Positions 1 through 11,895 of a DNA stretch of 64,000 nucleotides are shown in pieces. Every line of letters begins with the position of its first letter. The stretch's first letter is position 1. Source of the DNA: Symbiodinium natans (lineage: Eukaryota > Sar > Dinophyceae > Suessiales > Symbiodiniaceae). Both the position numbers and the translations under genes were made by a program. The notes under the pieces are model-generated. The model saw only the letters and a list, made by a program, of their open reading frames with translations. It made no database searches and was not told the origin of the DNA. The stretch lies in NCBI GenBank assembly GCA_905221605.1, contig CAJNDS010002102.1, positions 847,647 through 911,646 on the forward strand, read 5' to 3'.

Positions 1-217
1 CTGTTAGCGTGGAGGCACCCAACGCGGAGCCTTGCATCAGATCTGTCAGCTGGGCCTGAAGTTGTTGCAGTTGCTCCGACTGCTCCACAAGGTGCTCCTC
101 TAGCTCTCCCGGGTCTATTCCGGCATTCAAACCCAGCAGCTTCCGTAGCGGGTCATTCCGCATGGCGCTGTCTTCAGAGCTTCCTTCGCCTGGCTCGGAT
201 CCTGCCGCTTCCGAAAA
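1..217 (-). CDS. Partial exon of a coiled-coil protein running off the window
   Basis: The minus strand is open from an AG acceptor just above 217 to the window edge, giving about 72 codons. The protein begins FSEAAGSEPGEG, passes a methionine at 163 (MRNDPLRKLLGLN), and then has a Glu/Gln/Leu-rich stretch (ELEEHLVEQSEQLQQLQAQL) typical of a coiled coil. An in-frame stop lies just upstream of the acceptor, so this is either an internal exon or a first exon starting at the ATG at 163. A likely preceding exon of the same gene lies at about 697-625; it contains AEAQEPIEEESVPDDSPLGA and ends at a GTGAGC donor in the matching phase. The function is not recognisable. The coding call is fairly firm; the start is not. 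Confidence 0.5.
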
Positions 218-2570
218 CTTAGCAGATTAGCAAACTTCACCTCCACATTTACAGAGACAGAGTCATTCCGAGACATCCCATTCCACAAACCACCAGGAAA
301 CGGTGGCCAAACTATTGCTTCATAACAAGAACCTCCTGTAGTTGTGCCCATTACGTTGTGGAATCCCACCAAAAACTTCTCTAACATGCTTTGATGAAGC
401 TTCCACAATGCCTGCAGGACTCTGAAGGTGCAAGTCCAACATGTGCCTCTTCGCACTTCGAAACTCTACAGTTCCCAGCGCCGCACCGGGGTTTCCACCA
501 CTACAAGCTTCAGGCATTGAGTTCGGGTGAATCAAGGCCAGCTGGAGAGTGTAATTTAGGGTTGAGGGAAAAGGGGCCGCAGAATCGAAAGTCGGACCGA
601 CGCGCGTCCTTGTGCAATGCTCACTGCGCCCAGTGGGCTGTCGTCAGGCACGGACTCTTCCTCGATGGGCTCCTGGGCTTCGGCCCACAGAACTCTCAAA
701 ACAGAAGTGCCCAAGATCAGGTTGGCGGGCGCGGGAATGTGGAGACATGCGAAGCGAATCCGACAACGGCACACAAAGCGCTTGACGGGACGACGATGCA
801 GGGTCATGAGGAGAAAACTCGTTGCGTGCTCTTGCTGAAGGGAACAGATATCACAACACCTCCCAGCATTATTTAGTCTTATTGGTCTTATTAATCTCAT
901 TCATTCCTGACTTGCTACTGGAAAACCTGTGCCAAGTGCAGTCGCCAAGTTCCGCGACGCATGCAACCTTCGGAATCGTAATCTTCATGGTCGACTCATG
1001 GGTGTCATCGCCCTTGGCGCAGACGCTGCCTATGAAAGTGCCTGATCAACCCTCGGAGATATGCAGCCGAGCTGCAAGATGTAGAACCAACACTCTGTTT
1101 GATTGAAATTTGCGGGGAAAAACATGAAACAAAACAACTTCGGCCCAGGGTCCTTTGGATCCTCTTCCGAGAACTTCACAGTGCTTGCCTCAGTCGAGGT
1201 TGGTGCCGCCGTGGAGGTCTTCAAGCTCAAGCTGTGAGTGACCTGCAGGACTCACAGGACTCCAGGTTGCTCAGCACGAGCAAAACACCCACTCATTCAG
1301 GGTTTTCGGCTCTCACACTCAGGGCTTAAAGTTTAAGGGGCCTGGCTTAGATTCCTGCTAGACGAGCCTAACTATACAGCAACTTGACATTGGCAGCGTC
1401 CTTATCAATATTTGCTTTCGACTGGCCTAGCACAGCGCCGGTGGGGCTTGGGAAGCTCCCTTATCATTTTGTTCCACCCTCCTGAGGTCTCTGAGTCTCT
1501 GTCTCTCCCTCTCTCTCACTCACTCACTACCGACTTCCAGATCCGAGGCCCAAGATCGAAGACCTTGACGTTCTTTAAAACGCATGTGGCCCCCCCTCTG
1601 TGTCCCACATGGTTTCATGGGACCCTATTACTATGGGCATCCATGAACCGTCGGCCAGGAAACGGAGACGCCGATACTTTCGCTGGCCATGGAGCTGCTT
1701 CGGCTCAGTTTGCCTCCCAAGACCTTTTTTTGGAGGTGCCAGGCGAATTGGACGTCTACTTGAAAGCGTGGGCATTACATCGTTGGGGTCTTTAGGGTGT
1801 TTCCACCCAATACTGTCTGACCCTCCGTCTAAGTGAAGGCTCAGGTGAAGTGTAGCAACCTCACACACCTCGCGATGTGTCCAGGCCACAAGAGAACTGC
1901 GAATCTGTACTCCTTGACTAACACCCAGCTAGCTCAAACTCGAGCCCACACTCCGAATCCCCGACCCTTGTTGATTCCCTCTTCGCTCTACGTCTCTGTC
2001 GCCATACTAGTCTATATGCTTTAAGAATGAACCTTGCAAGTAAAGGCTGAAGAGAAGTAAGCCGCACTGCGAGGAATGAAGGAACGCGCACGGCTTGGGC
2101 TTCGTTGGCTGCCGAGACCACCTTGTGCCCGCACTCAGAGAGACTCAACCGTGAGCAAGGTGCTAGGGACAGGACAAATGCGAACATCATCCCGGGATCA
2201 GACCCAGATTCGCTAATGAGAAAGCCATGACAAGCCCAAAAACAAACAGCCTGCTCATGCATGTTCTCACGGTAAAGCTATGTGCTTGCCAGGACTCCCC
2301 CCAACCCGTTGTGGAACTGCATTGACTCGATCCTTGCGCAAAGTGAGGTTCGGCAGCACGTATATGTGACAGCTCGATCCCAAATACAGCTAGCAATCAA
2401 GGCCTTACCCATGTGGCTCTGGAGTTTGGAGTGGCGCAGAGCAGTACATCTAGAATAGCTGCAAGCTGCGACATGATTTGACATGGTCGAGTTCCCAATT
2501 CCTAAATTGGACAAACTGCTGTGACAAGCGGGGGCCTGACAAAAGCAATCCCTGGAGCCCTGCTCAAAGT
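218..2570. other. Mostly non-coding; two weak minus-strand exon candidates
   Basis: Apart from the exon candidate near 625-697, the only protein-like piece is on the minus strand near 1130-1230 (TSTEASTVKFSEEDPKDPGPK), which could belong to the gene leaving the window at position 1. The rest has no convincing exon, repeat or RNA gene that I can see. Confidence 0.3.
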
Positions 2571-2574
2571 CAAA

Positions 2575-3985
2575 TGTGCTGCACAGGTTCTTGGTGCTCT
2601 GCCAAGTCAGAGTATCGCGGATCTCCTTCAAGTCGCCCTCCATCTTGTCTTTCCCCGCACAGCGGTCCACTCGTTCTGTCAGAACTGCTACATCGTACCT
2701 TAGTGGAGGCAAGGCTCTCGCGACTCTAGCTGTCACATTTACATCACAAACCCCAAGCCGAAGCGACAACTGCCCTGGCCCGTTTAGATACTCAAATGCG
2801 GAGGCACTTGGTCCCTCTGTGGAGGATCTCCTCTGCGGCATGCTGCAGGGCGTGCTCATGGTCTTGCAGGATGACTTGGAACTCCGACACGCGGGTAACG
2901 ACCTCCTGGAGCTTGTGTGTGGTCTCCTTTTGCAGGCGTGAGTGCAGGGATTCCAGGGTGTCAACGTGAAATAGGAGTTTGCCTTTTAGGTCGTCCATGG
3001 CCGTGACTGTTGCCTTCTCGGGCAACTCGTCCATCACAGTATTGATTCGCTCGTTCAGGAGCTCGTCCTTGTGGGAAAGCTTCGTGGTTTCATTTTCCAG
3101 GCACTGTTCCACGTACGCGTCCTTCATCCGCAGCTCATTTGCCAAGGTCTGCACAACGTGCTCCAGCTTCTTCATCTTCACATGCAGTGGCTCACACATG
3201 TGCTCCGTGGAGCTCTGAACCTCCGACATCATCACATCCTTGTGAACATAATTCTCCAAAGCCTTGTTGCAGGTGTCTTCAATATGCTTCTTGAAGGCCT
3301 CTCCCGACAAGAACTCCTTCTGCTTCTTGACCTCTACACCTAAAACCTTGCGCTCCACCACTTCGCCCTCCAATGCCTTGCTGAGCTTGGTGGCCTCGTC
3401 TCGGAGCTTCTTCTCACGGCTATTGAGCTGCTCCTGCAAATCCTTTTGTGCCTTCTGGCTTGCAGCGTTCTGGTCTTGGCATCGGGCATCCAAGGTCTTC
3501 AGCCACTCATGAGCCTTGGTGACCTCCGGCTTCAAGGTGTTGAGCTCCTTTTCGGTGTGCTCAGCATACGCCCCCAAGGTTTCCGAGAGCTCCAAGCGTG
3601 CTGCCTGCTCCTCAGCCACAAGGCGTTCTAGGGCCGCCAGCCGCTTTGTGTGGTCCTGTAGCAGTCGATAATGCTCCTCCTGCACTGTGAGCCGGAACTC
3701 GGGCCGCGTCACGAAATCCCGGTTCAGAGCATCTCGGCTGGCCAAAGACATAAGCTGGGCATGCTGTGCTTGAACAGATCGAAACTTCTTCGCCATCTCA
3801 CCCCAAGCGCCCTTCAACCCGGATGAGCTGATCAGGTCCTTCAGGTATTCTGAAGCCGTGTCTTCATCGGCTTTGAACAAGACTTTCTCCATCTGAGATT
3901 CGGATCCATCAAGCTGCCGCCGTCGAGGCGTATCATCTTCCATGTCGAAGACGGGTGGCTTCTTCTCTTGCACAACCGCCGCCAT
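2575..3985 (-). CDS. Long coiled-coil protein, two exons visible
   Basis: Exon 1 runs from the ATG at 3985 to 2844 (380 codons plus two bases). After an acidic N-terminus (MEDDTPRRRQLDGS) it is almost wholly charged alpha-helix with heptad-like Leu/Ala spacing, so it is a structural or scaffolding coiled coil rather than an enzyme. At 2844 a GC donor interrupts codon CA|G. The matching acceptor CTAAG|G at 2699 restores the frame and continues the helix (YDVAVLTERVDRC, then KMEGDLKEIRDTLTWQ) to about 2575. The intron is 145 bp. An AG two bases before the ATG could be a trans-splice acceptor, as expected for dinoflagellate mRNAs (inference). The 3' end was not found. No named family is recognisable; the coding call is strong. 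Confidence 0.75.
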
Positions 3986-4152
3986 GGCTGTGTGCCCATG
4001 CAGCTACGGCATCGGGTTTCAGCTGGAGAAAACGTCAACACAAGCTACGGAAAGGCAGATTGGGTACGAGAAGTCGATCCACAAATATCTGGGCAGCCGT
4101 TGTGGGAAGAGACTTTATGAGTTAATCCCCTCCCCATAATATGAAGCCCTCC

Positions 4153-4202
4153 CTGCCCCACCCCCTAAGATTAAATACTCCAGTTAGGGGGTTGGGGCGG
4201 GT
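4153..4202. repeat. GC-rich hairpin
   Basis: CTGCCCCACCCCCTAA at about 4153 is complementary to TTAGGGGGTTGGGGCGGG at about 4184, enclosing a loop of about 15 bases. A second pairing (CCCCTAAGATTAAAT with GTTTAGTCTTAGGGG) overlaps it, so alternative folds are possible. Its role is unknown. Confidence 0.5.
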
Positions 4203-4287
4203 TTAGTCTTAGGGGGAAGGGATGGCACACGACATCCGAGGAAGATTGGTTGCATCAAGTCGCATGGCAGCTCTCGGGTCTCTGATT

Positions 4288-4424
4288 TTTAATATGTTGG
4301 GATGTTCCCGCTTAATACTAACAGTAGTAACAGTTCCTATTACAATAATAGGGGGTGCTATAATCCCGATAAACGGATTAAATGGACTGTTGGTACAAGC
4401 GCGAACATCCCAATATAGAATTAA
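4288..4424. repeat. Short inverted-repeat (foldback/MITE-like) element
   Basis: The arm TTGGGATGTTCCCGCTTAA near 4298 and its imperfect reverse complement TTGTACAAGCGCGAACATCCCAA near 4390-4412 enclose about 80 bp. The arms pair over roughly 35 bases with a few mismatches. The interior is AT-rich and unlike its surroundings. Small overlapping ORFs on both strands here are by-products of the palindrome. Size and structure fit a MITE or foldback element, but no clear target-site duplication was seen. Confidence 0.45.
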
Positions 4425-5332
4425 GCCCCGTCCGATCCCCCTCGGAAGTTCCAATGTCCACCACTTTCGCGGTCTTGCGTGCGAATCTTAGGCCGGTGCT
4501 CAATGCGCTGGATCTCAGTCTCTAGCCTCGGGGTCTGAAGTACCCAAAGACAAGTAAACATGTCTGTGCCCAGATTTCACTGCTAAACCTTTCAAAGCGG
4601 GTAGACGCTGATTGGTAGCCCATAGTCCCACACAACCTAAAGTACCTGACAACAGGTCACGCACACGGTCACGTTGCAAGCATCTCTTGGCTCAGCATCA
4701 AAGGCAGCTGCTGATTCCAAACTCGGGACCTCTCCTGGCAGGGGGCACAGCAATGTGCAAAAGGTCCATGCTAGTCCTGGACTCAGAGCTACATAATTGC
4801 CTCTCGTTGGGAGAAGACCTCTGCGTCGAGAAGCTTCACTTGGCCTCTCGCAGCTATGGGAGCTCTAGTTCCTTCACCGGAGGTACTTTAACCCTCTGCA
4901 GGTGGTTCGGGGTGGAGGTGTTATTCTCCCAGGTCTGGCTCGACACCTCGGCGGTCGACGGGCTGTAAATACTGCGCATTATGTGAACCATTGCAAAAAC
5001 CGCAGCAAAACCTGTAAATCATGGTATTTATGTACATTCGCTTGCTTAACAGTGCACCAAATCCGAGCAATTACAGCATTCACGGGCTTTTAATATGTAC
5101 GTTCGGCTGCTCGACAGTGCGCAAATTCCTAGCAATTACCGCATGCACCGGCTTTTAACACGCTTTATTAAATACTATCATTTGCAGTGTTTTCCGCGTT
5201 TCGAGCTCCTGAATCATGACAAAAACCGCAGCAATGCACCAAATCTTAGAAATTTCAGCAGCATTCATGGGCTTTTGATACGCTTTAAATACAAAGTGTA
5301 ACAGTTTTGACGGGCATTGATTTTTAAACACA

Positions 5333-5374
5333 CATACGTACATACATACATACATACATACATACATACATACA

Positions 5375-5410
<36 letters not shown>

Positions 5411-5420
5411 TATATATATT
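5333..5420. repeat. (CATA)n then (TA)n microsatellite
   Basis: About 17 tandem CATA units are followed directly by about nine TA units. The poly-Tyr/Val/Cys/Met ORFs read from the other strand are artefacts of the repeat. Confidence 0.95.
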
Positions 5421-5485
5421 ATACTTGCAGACAGCACGGCACAACAAAGTTCAATGCTCACACAGCTTTTGAACAATGATTCATA

Positions 5486-5930
5486 TGTTTTGAAGCAAGC
5501 TTGCATGGCTTAAAACAAGCGGGGGGGTGGGGGAGGGGGAACAGCCCTCCCCCTTTGCAAACACAATGATCGTATCATGGGTTTAAAAAAGATTTATCGT
5601 ATGCATTGGAGCAAGCTTGCACGGTTTACAAACAGCGGGTTGGGGGGCGCGACGCAAAAAACAATGCTCGCACAGCTTTCACGGCAAACCCTGAGGACCA
5701 CAGGACAGGACCGCAGGACCGGAAGACCAGAGGACCGCAGGACCAGAGGACCACAGGACCAGAAGACCACAGGATTTTAGGACCAGAGGACCGCAAGACC
5801 AGAGGGCCACAAACCAGAGGACCACAGGACCAGAGAACCACAGGACCAAAGGACCACAGGACCAGCCAGACCTTGGAAAAGGTAACAAGGGAAAGCCAGA
5901 CCTAGGAAAAAAAAACACCGGACCCGTGGT
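5486..5930. repeat. Composite G/C-tract repeat, copy 1
   Basis: Two degenerate units of a sequence containing GCAAGCTTGCACGG, a G tract, a C tract and TTTGCAAACACAATG are followed by a minisatellite of roughly 18-bp units (GGACCACAGGACCAGAGG). The element closes with GCCAGACCTAGGAAAA and ACACCGGACCC. The same modules in the same order occur at 32.84-33.73 kb, so this is a dispersed repeat family. Confidence 0.7.
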
Positions 5931-6067
5931 TCGGCCAGGCCAAGAAAAAATCCATGAGAGCTGACGTCCCGGAGTGTGGCTCACTTGCAGCAGTTTATAG
6001 CAGATAGCGGAAAGTGCTTTCAGATGGCGAGTGCACACTTGCGGGATCTTGCAGGCATGATCAGGAC

Positions 6068-6330
6068 TTGTTGCATTGGCTTCTCAATAAGTTGCTTTTT
6101 TGCTGATTGCTCCTCCAGACGCTGACTCTGCTGACTCGATGTGGAAAACAAGCATGTCTTCCAAGCAGCAGATCTTGACCCGCGCGAGGTGGTAAGACTG
6201 CTTCCGGAGTCTCCGGGCTAGCCGGATCACGAAGTCGATTCATCTGCCGCTGCTGTTACTGTTACTGCTGCTCGACCGTCGAGATCTCCTTCCTGAGCGT
6301 CTTCTCGGCAGCCTTGCAGCGCGCCTGCAT
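6068..6330 (-). CDS. Tiny-exon gene fragment, helical protein
   Basis: The exon at 6330-6269 reads MQARCKAAEKTLRKEISTVE and ends on a GC donor in phase 2. An exon at about 6134-6068 starts after CGAG and reads SQRLEEQSAKKQLIEKPMQQ before a GT donor. The phases match across a 134-bp intron. Both pieces are charged and helical. A further protein-like piece (CTRHLKALSAICYKLLQ, about 6045-5985, followed by GTGAGC) may be downstream coding sequence, but the junction is not resolved. No family is recognised. Exon 1 is the better supported of the two. Confidence 0.42.
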
Positions 6331-7128
6331 CAATGCATAGGAGGTTGGGTTGTTGTGACGAAAACGCGAGCCAAATCAGGTCACGTGCGCCTCGCAAAGG
6401 CATGCTTCAAGCACGTGTTTATCTGCGTCCCAGCTGCTGCGTGATGTTCTTGCACTCCACATGGACCAAAAAGCAAGCCAGCTCGGAGTCCTCATTGGTT
6501 TCCCTCTGACCTCTCGCTGTGTCAACTGTCCTTGGCATTCTGTTCATTGCCGCCTGCTCCATCAAACATGCCAGAAATGAAATGCGAGCTCCTACCCAAT
6601 CAAGCGACCATTCCAACCGCACTGCTCACAAAACAAAGGTTCAGACACCAAAGCAAAAGTACGCTTTGGGAGGCATGTACATCTGTTTAAAGAAGTTCCA
6701 GCAAGCGGTCCAGAGCCATGGAAGCTCCAGTTTTTCATGTCCTGGAATCGAATAGAAAGCTGAGCCCAGGCCAAGCCTTTTCCCAAACTTGAAGTTCAAA
6801 ATATTTCAAACGCCAAGAAGATCAATAAGTCTGGAAGCTTGGCTTTCTGACGGCTCACAGGCTCTTTTCGGCTTGATGTCACCGAAAGAGCCCCAACAAG
6901 CTCACCTAGCTTTAGCCTTTTCACCAAACCGGGCCCCGCTAAGTAAGCCGTTTCCCTCCGGGCATCGCCACCCCCCGCACTCTTTGTCGGAGGAGGGCGA
7001 GAGTTGCCATGAGTTACAGTTTCGTGCGAGGGCGACGCACGCAACAAGCAACAACACTGCAAATGACAATGTCCTGTTTGGCGAACCTTGATTAGCTAAA
7101 TCAACTCCATAGTTGTCGGAACCTTTCT

Positions 7129-8203
7129 TCAGTCAGAGGGCTCGGCTTGTGGTTGCGGCGGCTGCGATGCCGAGGATGCCGATGCACACATTTCCTGGCT
7201 GCCGTGGCCGGCAGAGATACCAGCTGACGGCCGCGCATGTTCCGCATCGCGTGTGGATGGTTCCGCCTCGTTGGTCACATGCATCTTGGTGACTGCGACT
7301 TCAGTTGCCTTGGAAGGGAGGTGGTGATGGCATGTTTTTGGGCCACCCGCCAAGCAGACCAGCAAAGCAGGGCGGCATGTTGCTACAGTAGTTTTGAAGC
7401 ACGAAACTGAGCCTGAGGCACGTGCAACAGCAAGGGTAAAAAACGACGACAACAAGGACAACAACGACGACGACCACCCACAACACTAGTACCACAAGAA
7501 GAGGTCATTTTGCTCCGATGATTTGGACGATGAGGCCATATGAGCGACTGCCAAAACCGGCTCGAGGTGCTACTAGACGCAACAAGAGGGGTGTGGCTTT
7601 TCAAGTGTTCCCATCATTTTACAGGGTTTTAGCATCAATCATCCACGCTTGATGTTTGTAGGTGTCGCTTTGGGAAAAAATCACGGCTATAGCACACCCA
7701 ACGGTTCGGTGTCGCTTTTCAAGTGTTCCCATCGTTTTACAGGGTTTTGGGTATTCGTGTCCACCCCTTACTTAATTGAACTGGGGGTTTTGGCGCTTGC
7801 TCATATGAGTCTGGTACGGTGCTAAGTAACTACACTTACAACTACCCCACTTTGCTTCGCTCTGATTCCTGAACCACCATAGTCCCAATCTCTGCCGGGG
7901 GAGAGAGAAAATGAACGCTAAGACTGCACAGCGGCCTGCAGCGTGCCACCGCTGCTGCCAGGAAGGTGAATTTCAAACGGCCCAGGATACGCCACTGTCG
8001 GAGTTCCGGCCAGCTCCTACATGTGGGGTGAGGGGTGAGGAATAAAGAACTGGTGACGGCAGCTTCTATTGCGAACCATGTTTGGGACCCTGATCTGCTG
8101 TTACGTCACGCATCGGTGTATCCCGTGTCTGAAGTTATAAAGTAAGAAGGAGCCAAGGCGCCGCTTGCACCTGGTCAATCAACCACTCGCGGAAGTCAAC
8201 CAT
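7129..8203 (-). CDS. Small three-exon gene of unknown function
   Basis: Exon 1 (8203-8171) starts with ATG, encodes MVDFREWLIDQ and ends CAG|GTGCAA. Exon 2 (8016-7936) encodes 27 residues including TPTVAYPGPFEIHLPGSSGG and ends CAG|GCCGCT. The last exon (7308-7129) begins AAG|GCA and encodes 59 residues, ending QPPQPQAEPSD before the stop. All junctions are phase 0, giving at least 97 residues; the 627-bp second intron could hide another exon. The C-terminus is Ser/Ala/Pro/Gln-rich and probably disordered. An AG five bases before the start codon could receive a spliced leader (inference). Function not recognised. Confidence 0.6.
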
Positions 8204-8471
8204 GGATCTCGGGAGAAGCCACTTCTCCCTTAGTCCGTAGGTTTTGTGGCGTATGGCCTGGCGCTCTTCCGGTTAGCCTACGGTGCTGCTCCTCCTTGCT
8301 TCGGGGGCTATGTCGCACTTAACCACAGCAAAGTACACACACAACTGGTTTACATGCTGCGGACCGTGTGGTGAACCCTTCGGCCACCCCAGCTCTTCAA
8401 CTTTGGAATCTATACTCAATTAATCTTGAGGCTTTGCCTTTGCCCAAAACCCAAGCATGGCCTGATCAACA

Positions 8472-10072
8472 TCAACCTCCTTCACCACCGAGGTTCATGG
8501 TGGGCATGCGGCTTGAGCCTTCGGGCTGAAGCTGAGAGATGTTGAAGTTAAGCTTCACCTCGGCTTGTAGGGAAGCCCAGTCCAGGGAGTCCAGGCTGTT
8601 GCTGCAGCTGCTCCCAGGAACAACAAAATGACAGTTGTTGCACAACGGAAAGACGGTCGAGGTTTTGGAGCTGTGAGTGGCTACAGGTGGTTTTGTTTGC
8701 GGGCGTAGTCGTGTTTGTCTTCGCTCTGCCTGCAGCCGCTGAAAACTTCCGACGCGCAGCACTGCCTGTTTTGGTTGGTTCCCTACAGTGACCGAGATGG
8801 ACAGAATGACCGTGTCGAACTAGTTAGCAAGTGAAGGTACACGGTAGCCTCATGACTCCGCGAAGAAACTCAACGACACAGCGGGCCTCGGGGCGCAACT
8901 CGCGAGGCTTATGCGAATTCTCATGGAGCAACGCTTGGGACCTGGGCCTCACAAGGCTTAGGATATGTGGGGATGATGGCCTGCAGCATCGTCAGCTCCT
9001 CCGAGTAGATGTCCAGAGTGAAACCCAGGCTTTCCTTGGTGCGTTACTTGATGCGTTGGACAGCGCTATCTTTGGGTTGCCGGATTTTGACGACAACAAG
9101 AAATGAGCCTCTATCAGCCGAAGCTCAATTTCCGGCAGGGCGACTTCTTGACGTTGGCTCGCCAAGGTGCCTGCGGGGCGGTCGAGGGGCTGCCAGAGAA
9201 GCCCCATAGGTATACTGTGCTCTTTGCTCGGGATGGTGCTGTGGGTTATCCAGGCTCAAGGTTCCAGGCTCTTTCCGGTGTCTCCGGAAGATTTCAAGCT
9301 GTTTGGAGTTTGAAGCTCACGTCTTATCGTCCATCGGGAAAGGCTTGCGACGCCCATGGCATTGTTTTTTTTGTTCTCTGAGAACACGGGGCTGCAGATG
9401 TGAAGGCTTCGGACGTAACTTGAACCGTTCAGTGGGCAACACGGGCTTGACTAACAAAGCATGGTCATACTTGCGAAGATTATGCCACAGGTGATTGTGT
9501 CTCGTATGACTGTGGTGCCACGCAATCAGCCTGGTGGAGTTGTGTCGGACGAAATCCTCGAAACCTCGTCCAGCTCATCTTGCGCAGGAGTCTCCGCGGC
9601 AGTCTGATGCGCCTGACAAACACAAGCGCTGTACAACAATGACCGATCAGTCAAAGAAAGCTGAGCATCGTAGAAAGTCCAACCCGTGGTGCCACCCCGA
9701 ATTGTCAAAGCCCTGCTTGGGGCCGGAGCGTTTTCATCAGTGCTGGCTGATGTCCAACAAGTTAAAGAGAGAAGCAACCCAGTCTGCAAAGCAGACAAGG
9801 CGTTCTAATGGCTTCATGTACGAGTGCTTTTGCGCATGCTTGAGCAACCCCTGAGTCACGTTTTGATCGTATCAGGTCGACGCACGCTTCCTGCCTCGGA
9901 GTGGGGCTGGCAGAAGCAAACCAGCCACAGTAACTCACTGTCAGCACCGTACCGCTCAGCGCCCACGGGGCACATGTACATCTGAACCTGCTTCTCATTC
10001 CGAAGTCGAGCATGGAAACTGCACGCTGGTGCAGTCGAGTTCGGGGGCGACGATTTCATCGCGGGGCAGATC
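8472..10072 (-). CDS. Highly fragmented gene (possibly two adjacent genes), function unknown
   Basis: Five exons at 10072-10025, 9987-9939, 9850-9802, 9712-9667 and 9612-9565 are all 46-49 bp and join in consistent phase (0, 0, 1, 2, 0). The product contains LPRDEIVAPELD, MYMCPVGAERYGAD, VAQACAKALVHEAIR, ALTIRGGTTGWTFYD and AHQTAAETPAQDELDE. Further down, exons 9189-9109 (SQRQEVALPEIELRLIE) and 9034-8981 (ESLGFTLDIYSEELTMLQ) are joined by a 74-bp GC-AG intron. A terminal exon at 8601-8472 ends MPTMNLGGEGG then a stop. Missing exons probably lie at 9564-9190 and 8980-8602. The phase agreement makes coding status likely, but no domain is recognised. The group may be two genes. Confidence 0.5.
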
Positions 10073-10429
10073 CTGAGGAAATACACGATGTGATGCGGCC
10101 ACAAGGTGCAACATCCATGTCCGAAACGCACCACTTCGTGAAGCCGGATGTATCCACAAGTGTCCCAAAAACACACAAAGACGGGAAAACTTTGCTGGCA
10201 TTGCTGGCAGGCGAAGACATGCTTCGTACCTCTGCAGGATGTAAGAGATCCTGACGAGGTGCTCTGTTGCGGAGACTTGCTTTGGGCCTTTGCAACTCTA
10301 CCTTCGGAGCCTCAAGAAAGGTTCTTTACGAGGCATGTCCTCTTTGTAACCGGCACATCCCCCAACTCGACTCCGAAGAAGTTGCAGACACGCAACGCAA
10401 GTAGGGGCAGAAAATAACGAAGGATAACT

Positions 10430-10540
10430 TGAATTAACCCCATAAACCCTAAAGGCCCTATAAACCCTCATAAACCCTTTTTGCTCCCTCATAAACCCTA
10501 AACCCTAAACAAAACCCTCACGAACCCTAAGCCCTACATC
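10430..10540. repeat. Degenerate telomere-like tract
   Basis: There are repeated variants of TAAACCCT (ATAAACCCTCATAAACCC and AACCCTAAACCCTAAAC) with spacers, including two perfect CCCTAAA units near 10496-10511. This looks like decayed interstitial telomeric sequence. Confidence 0.6.
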
Positions 10541-10968
10541 TGGCTTTGGAGTCTTCGCCGGGGCCCCCGTCCTGCAGAAGAGCACCCTCAACTTTGACCT
10601 TGCAAAGCGCAAGTTCTGAAGGGCCAGGACTCAGAAACTCGTATAGTAGTTGATTCCGATATCCGGGCGCTGTTTCATGACGGTTTCTGAGCGGTTCCCA
10701 TCCTACACTTCCCGGATCTTTCTGGAGGCTCTGTCAAATCTGCAAGCAGCCCATTCAAAGACCCAACGGAGCCACATTAAAAACATGGAAGTTAAAAAAA
10801 GATTTCACAAGTAATAAGTCTTGTGATGCGCTCGCTGCACAAAAAAACTGTTAATGTGGGCTCTTAACGGGCTTCTACTAATACGGCACGGGCTCCACAT
10901 GTAGCCTTTGTAGATGATTCTGTCGTTACCCCAGTCACTGTTGGAACTCTATAAAGCTGGTTGAAGTT

Positions 10969-11383
10969 TTAGGTTTGCAACATCCGTGCCTCTTCCTCCT
11001 GGCCGAGCATGCCCTCTATGTAGTGCCGGCACCGGGGCTCTGCTTGAACAATCTTGCCGTTCTTCATCAGCAGCATCTCTCCATCCGTAACAACAGAAAG
11101 TATGTTCCGTCGAGCTTCGGCAAGCGCCAGCTTGTCTTGCGACGCAACACCGCCGTCTTGACAGTGAGAATGAACAATGCGAATCGTACGGAGCAGGAGC
11201 AAGATCACCAGAGTCCCAAAACCATCCATCCAGATAGTCTTCAGAAACAAATCCTGCCAAAGAACACATCGCACAACCAGAACACGGTGTTTGGGTGGCA
11301 CGGATGTAAAGCACTGACTGAGCCCTACATAAACAAAACCTGCTGCCGCCGGTTCTGAGGTGCCAGGCCACAAAAAGCCACAC
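10969..11383 (-). CDS. Candidate membrane-protein 3' exon
   Basis: One minus-strand frame is open over this stretch and ends at a TAA at 10969. It contains a hydrophobic segment (GFGTLVILLLLRTIRIVH), then a polar tail (ALAEARRNILSVVTDGEM, GKIVQAEPRCRHYIEGMLG) that reads as real protein. One predicted membrane helix followed by a cytosolic tail is the simplest interpretation. Exon limits are unclear, because a second minus-strand frame is also open over the first half. Just upstream (11400-11460) lie poly-A and poly-C tracts. Function unknown. Confidence 0.38.
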
Positions 11384-11895
11384 TTTAATCCACCTTCCTC
11401 CCCCCTAAAAAAAAAAGGGAAAAAGAAAAAAAAACTCAGTTCCTCCCCCCCCCCCACCCCCAACATTCAGTTGAGGTGCTGTTGTCAGTCTGAATGCCGT
11501 GATCGCAGCTACAGGCACCGCATACGTGGTCAAAGCCAAAGTTGCAGCGCGCCTCAGAAGACAGGGGGTGCAGGGTTGTAAGAGGTTTAAGGGGCCTTTG
11601 GGTTTCTAGCGGCTTTAAGGGTTTTAAAGGTTTTCAGGGTGTTTTAGGGCTTTTAAGGGGGGTTTCAGGGTTGTTAGGGGCTGGCTCAGAGGCCGACGCG
11701 CGGATGGTTGCGCACACTCACAACGCTCCAAACCCTGCGGCCTCCGCTACTCTGAACTCCACTCGAAAACCTCGACCTCTGAACCGAGTGTTCGACCTGT
11801 GCACAGCCCTCATGAGCTCCCAACGCATGACCCCTACTGCTCCAGAAACCGCAACCACCGCAAGCATCCTGAATCATGAGAATCAGCAGCAGGTG

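Noticed and set aside
5155-5506. Tyr/Val/Cys/Met repeat ORFs
   Set aside because: Antisense translation of the CATA microsatellite.
10148-10417. Plus-strand ORF with CWHCWQAKTCF and GDLLWAFATLPSEPQERFF, possibly an exon
   Set aside because: Plausible composition but no clear splice sites, and the minus strand has a better-supported, phase-consistent gene next to it.
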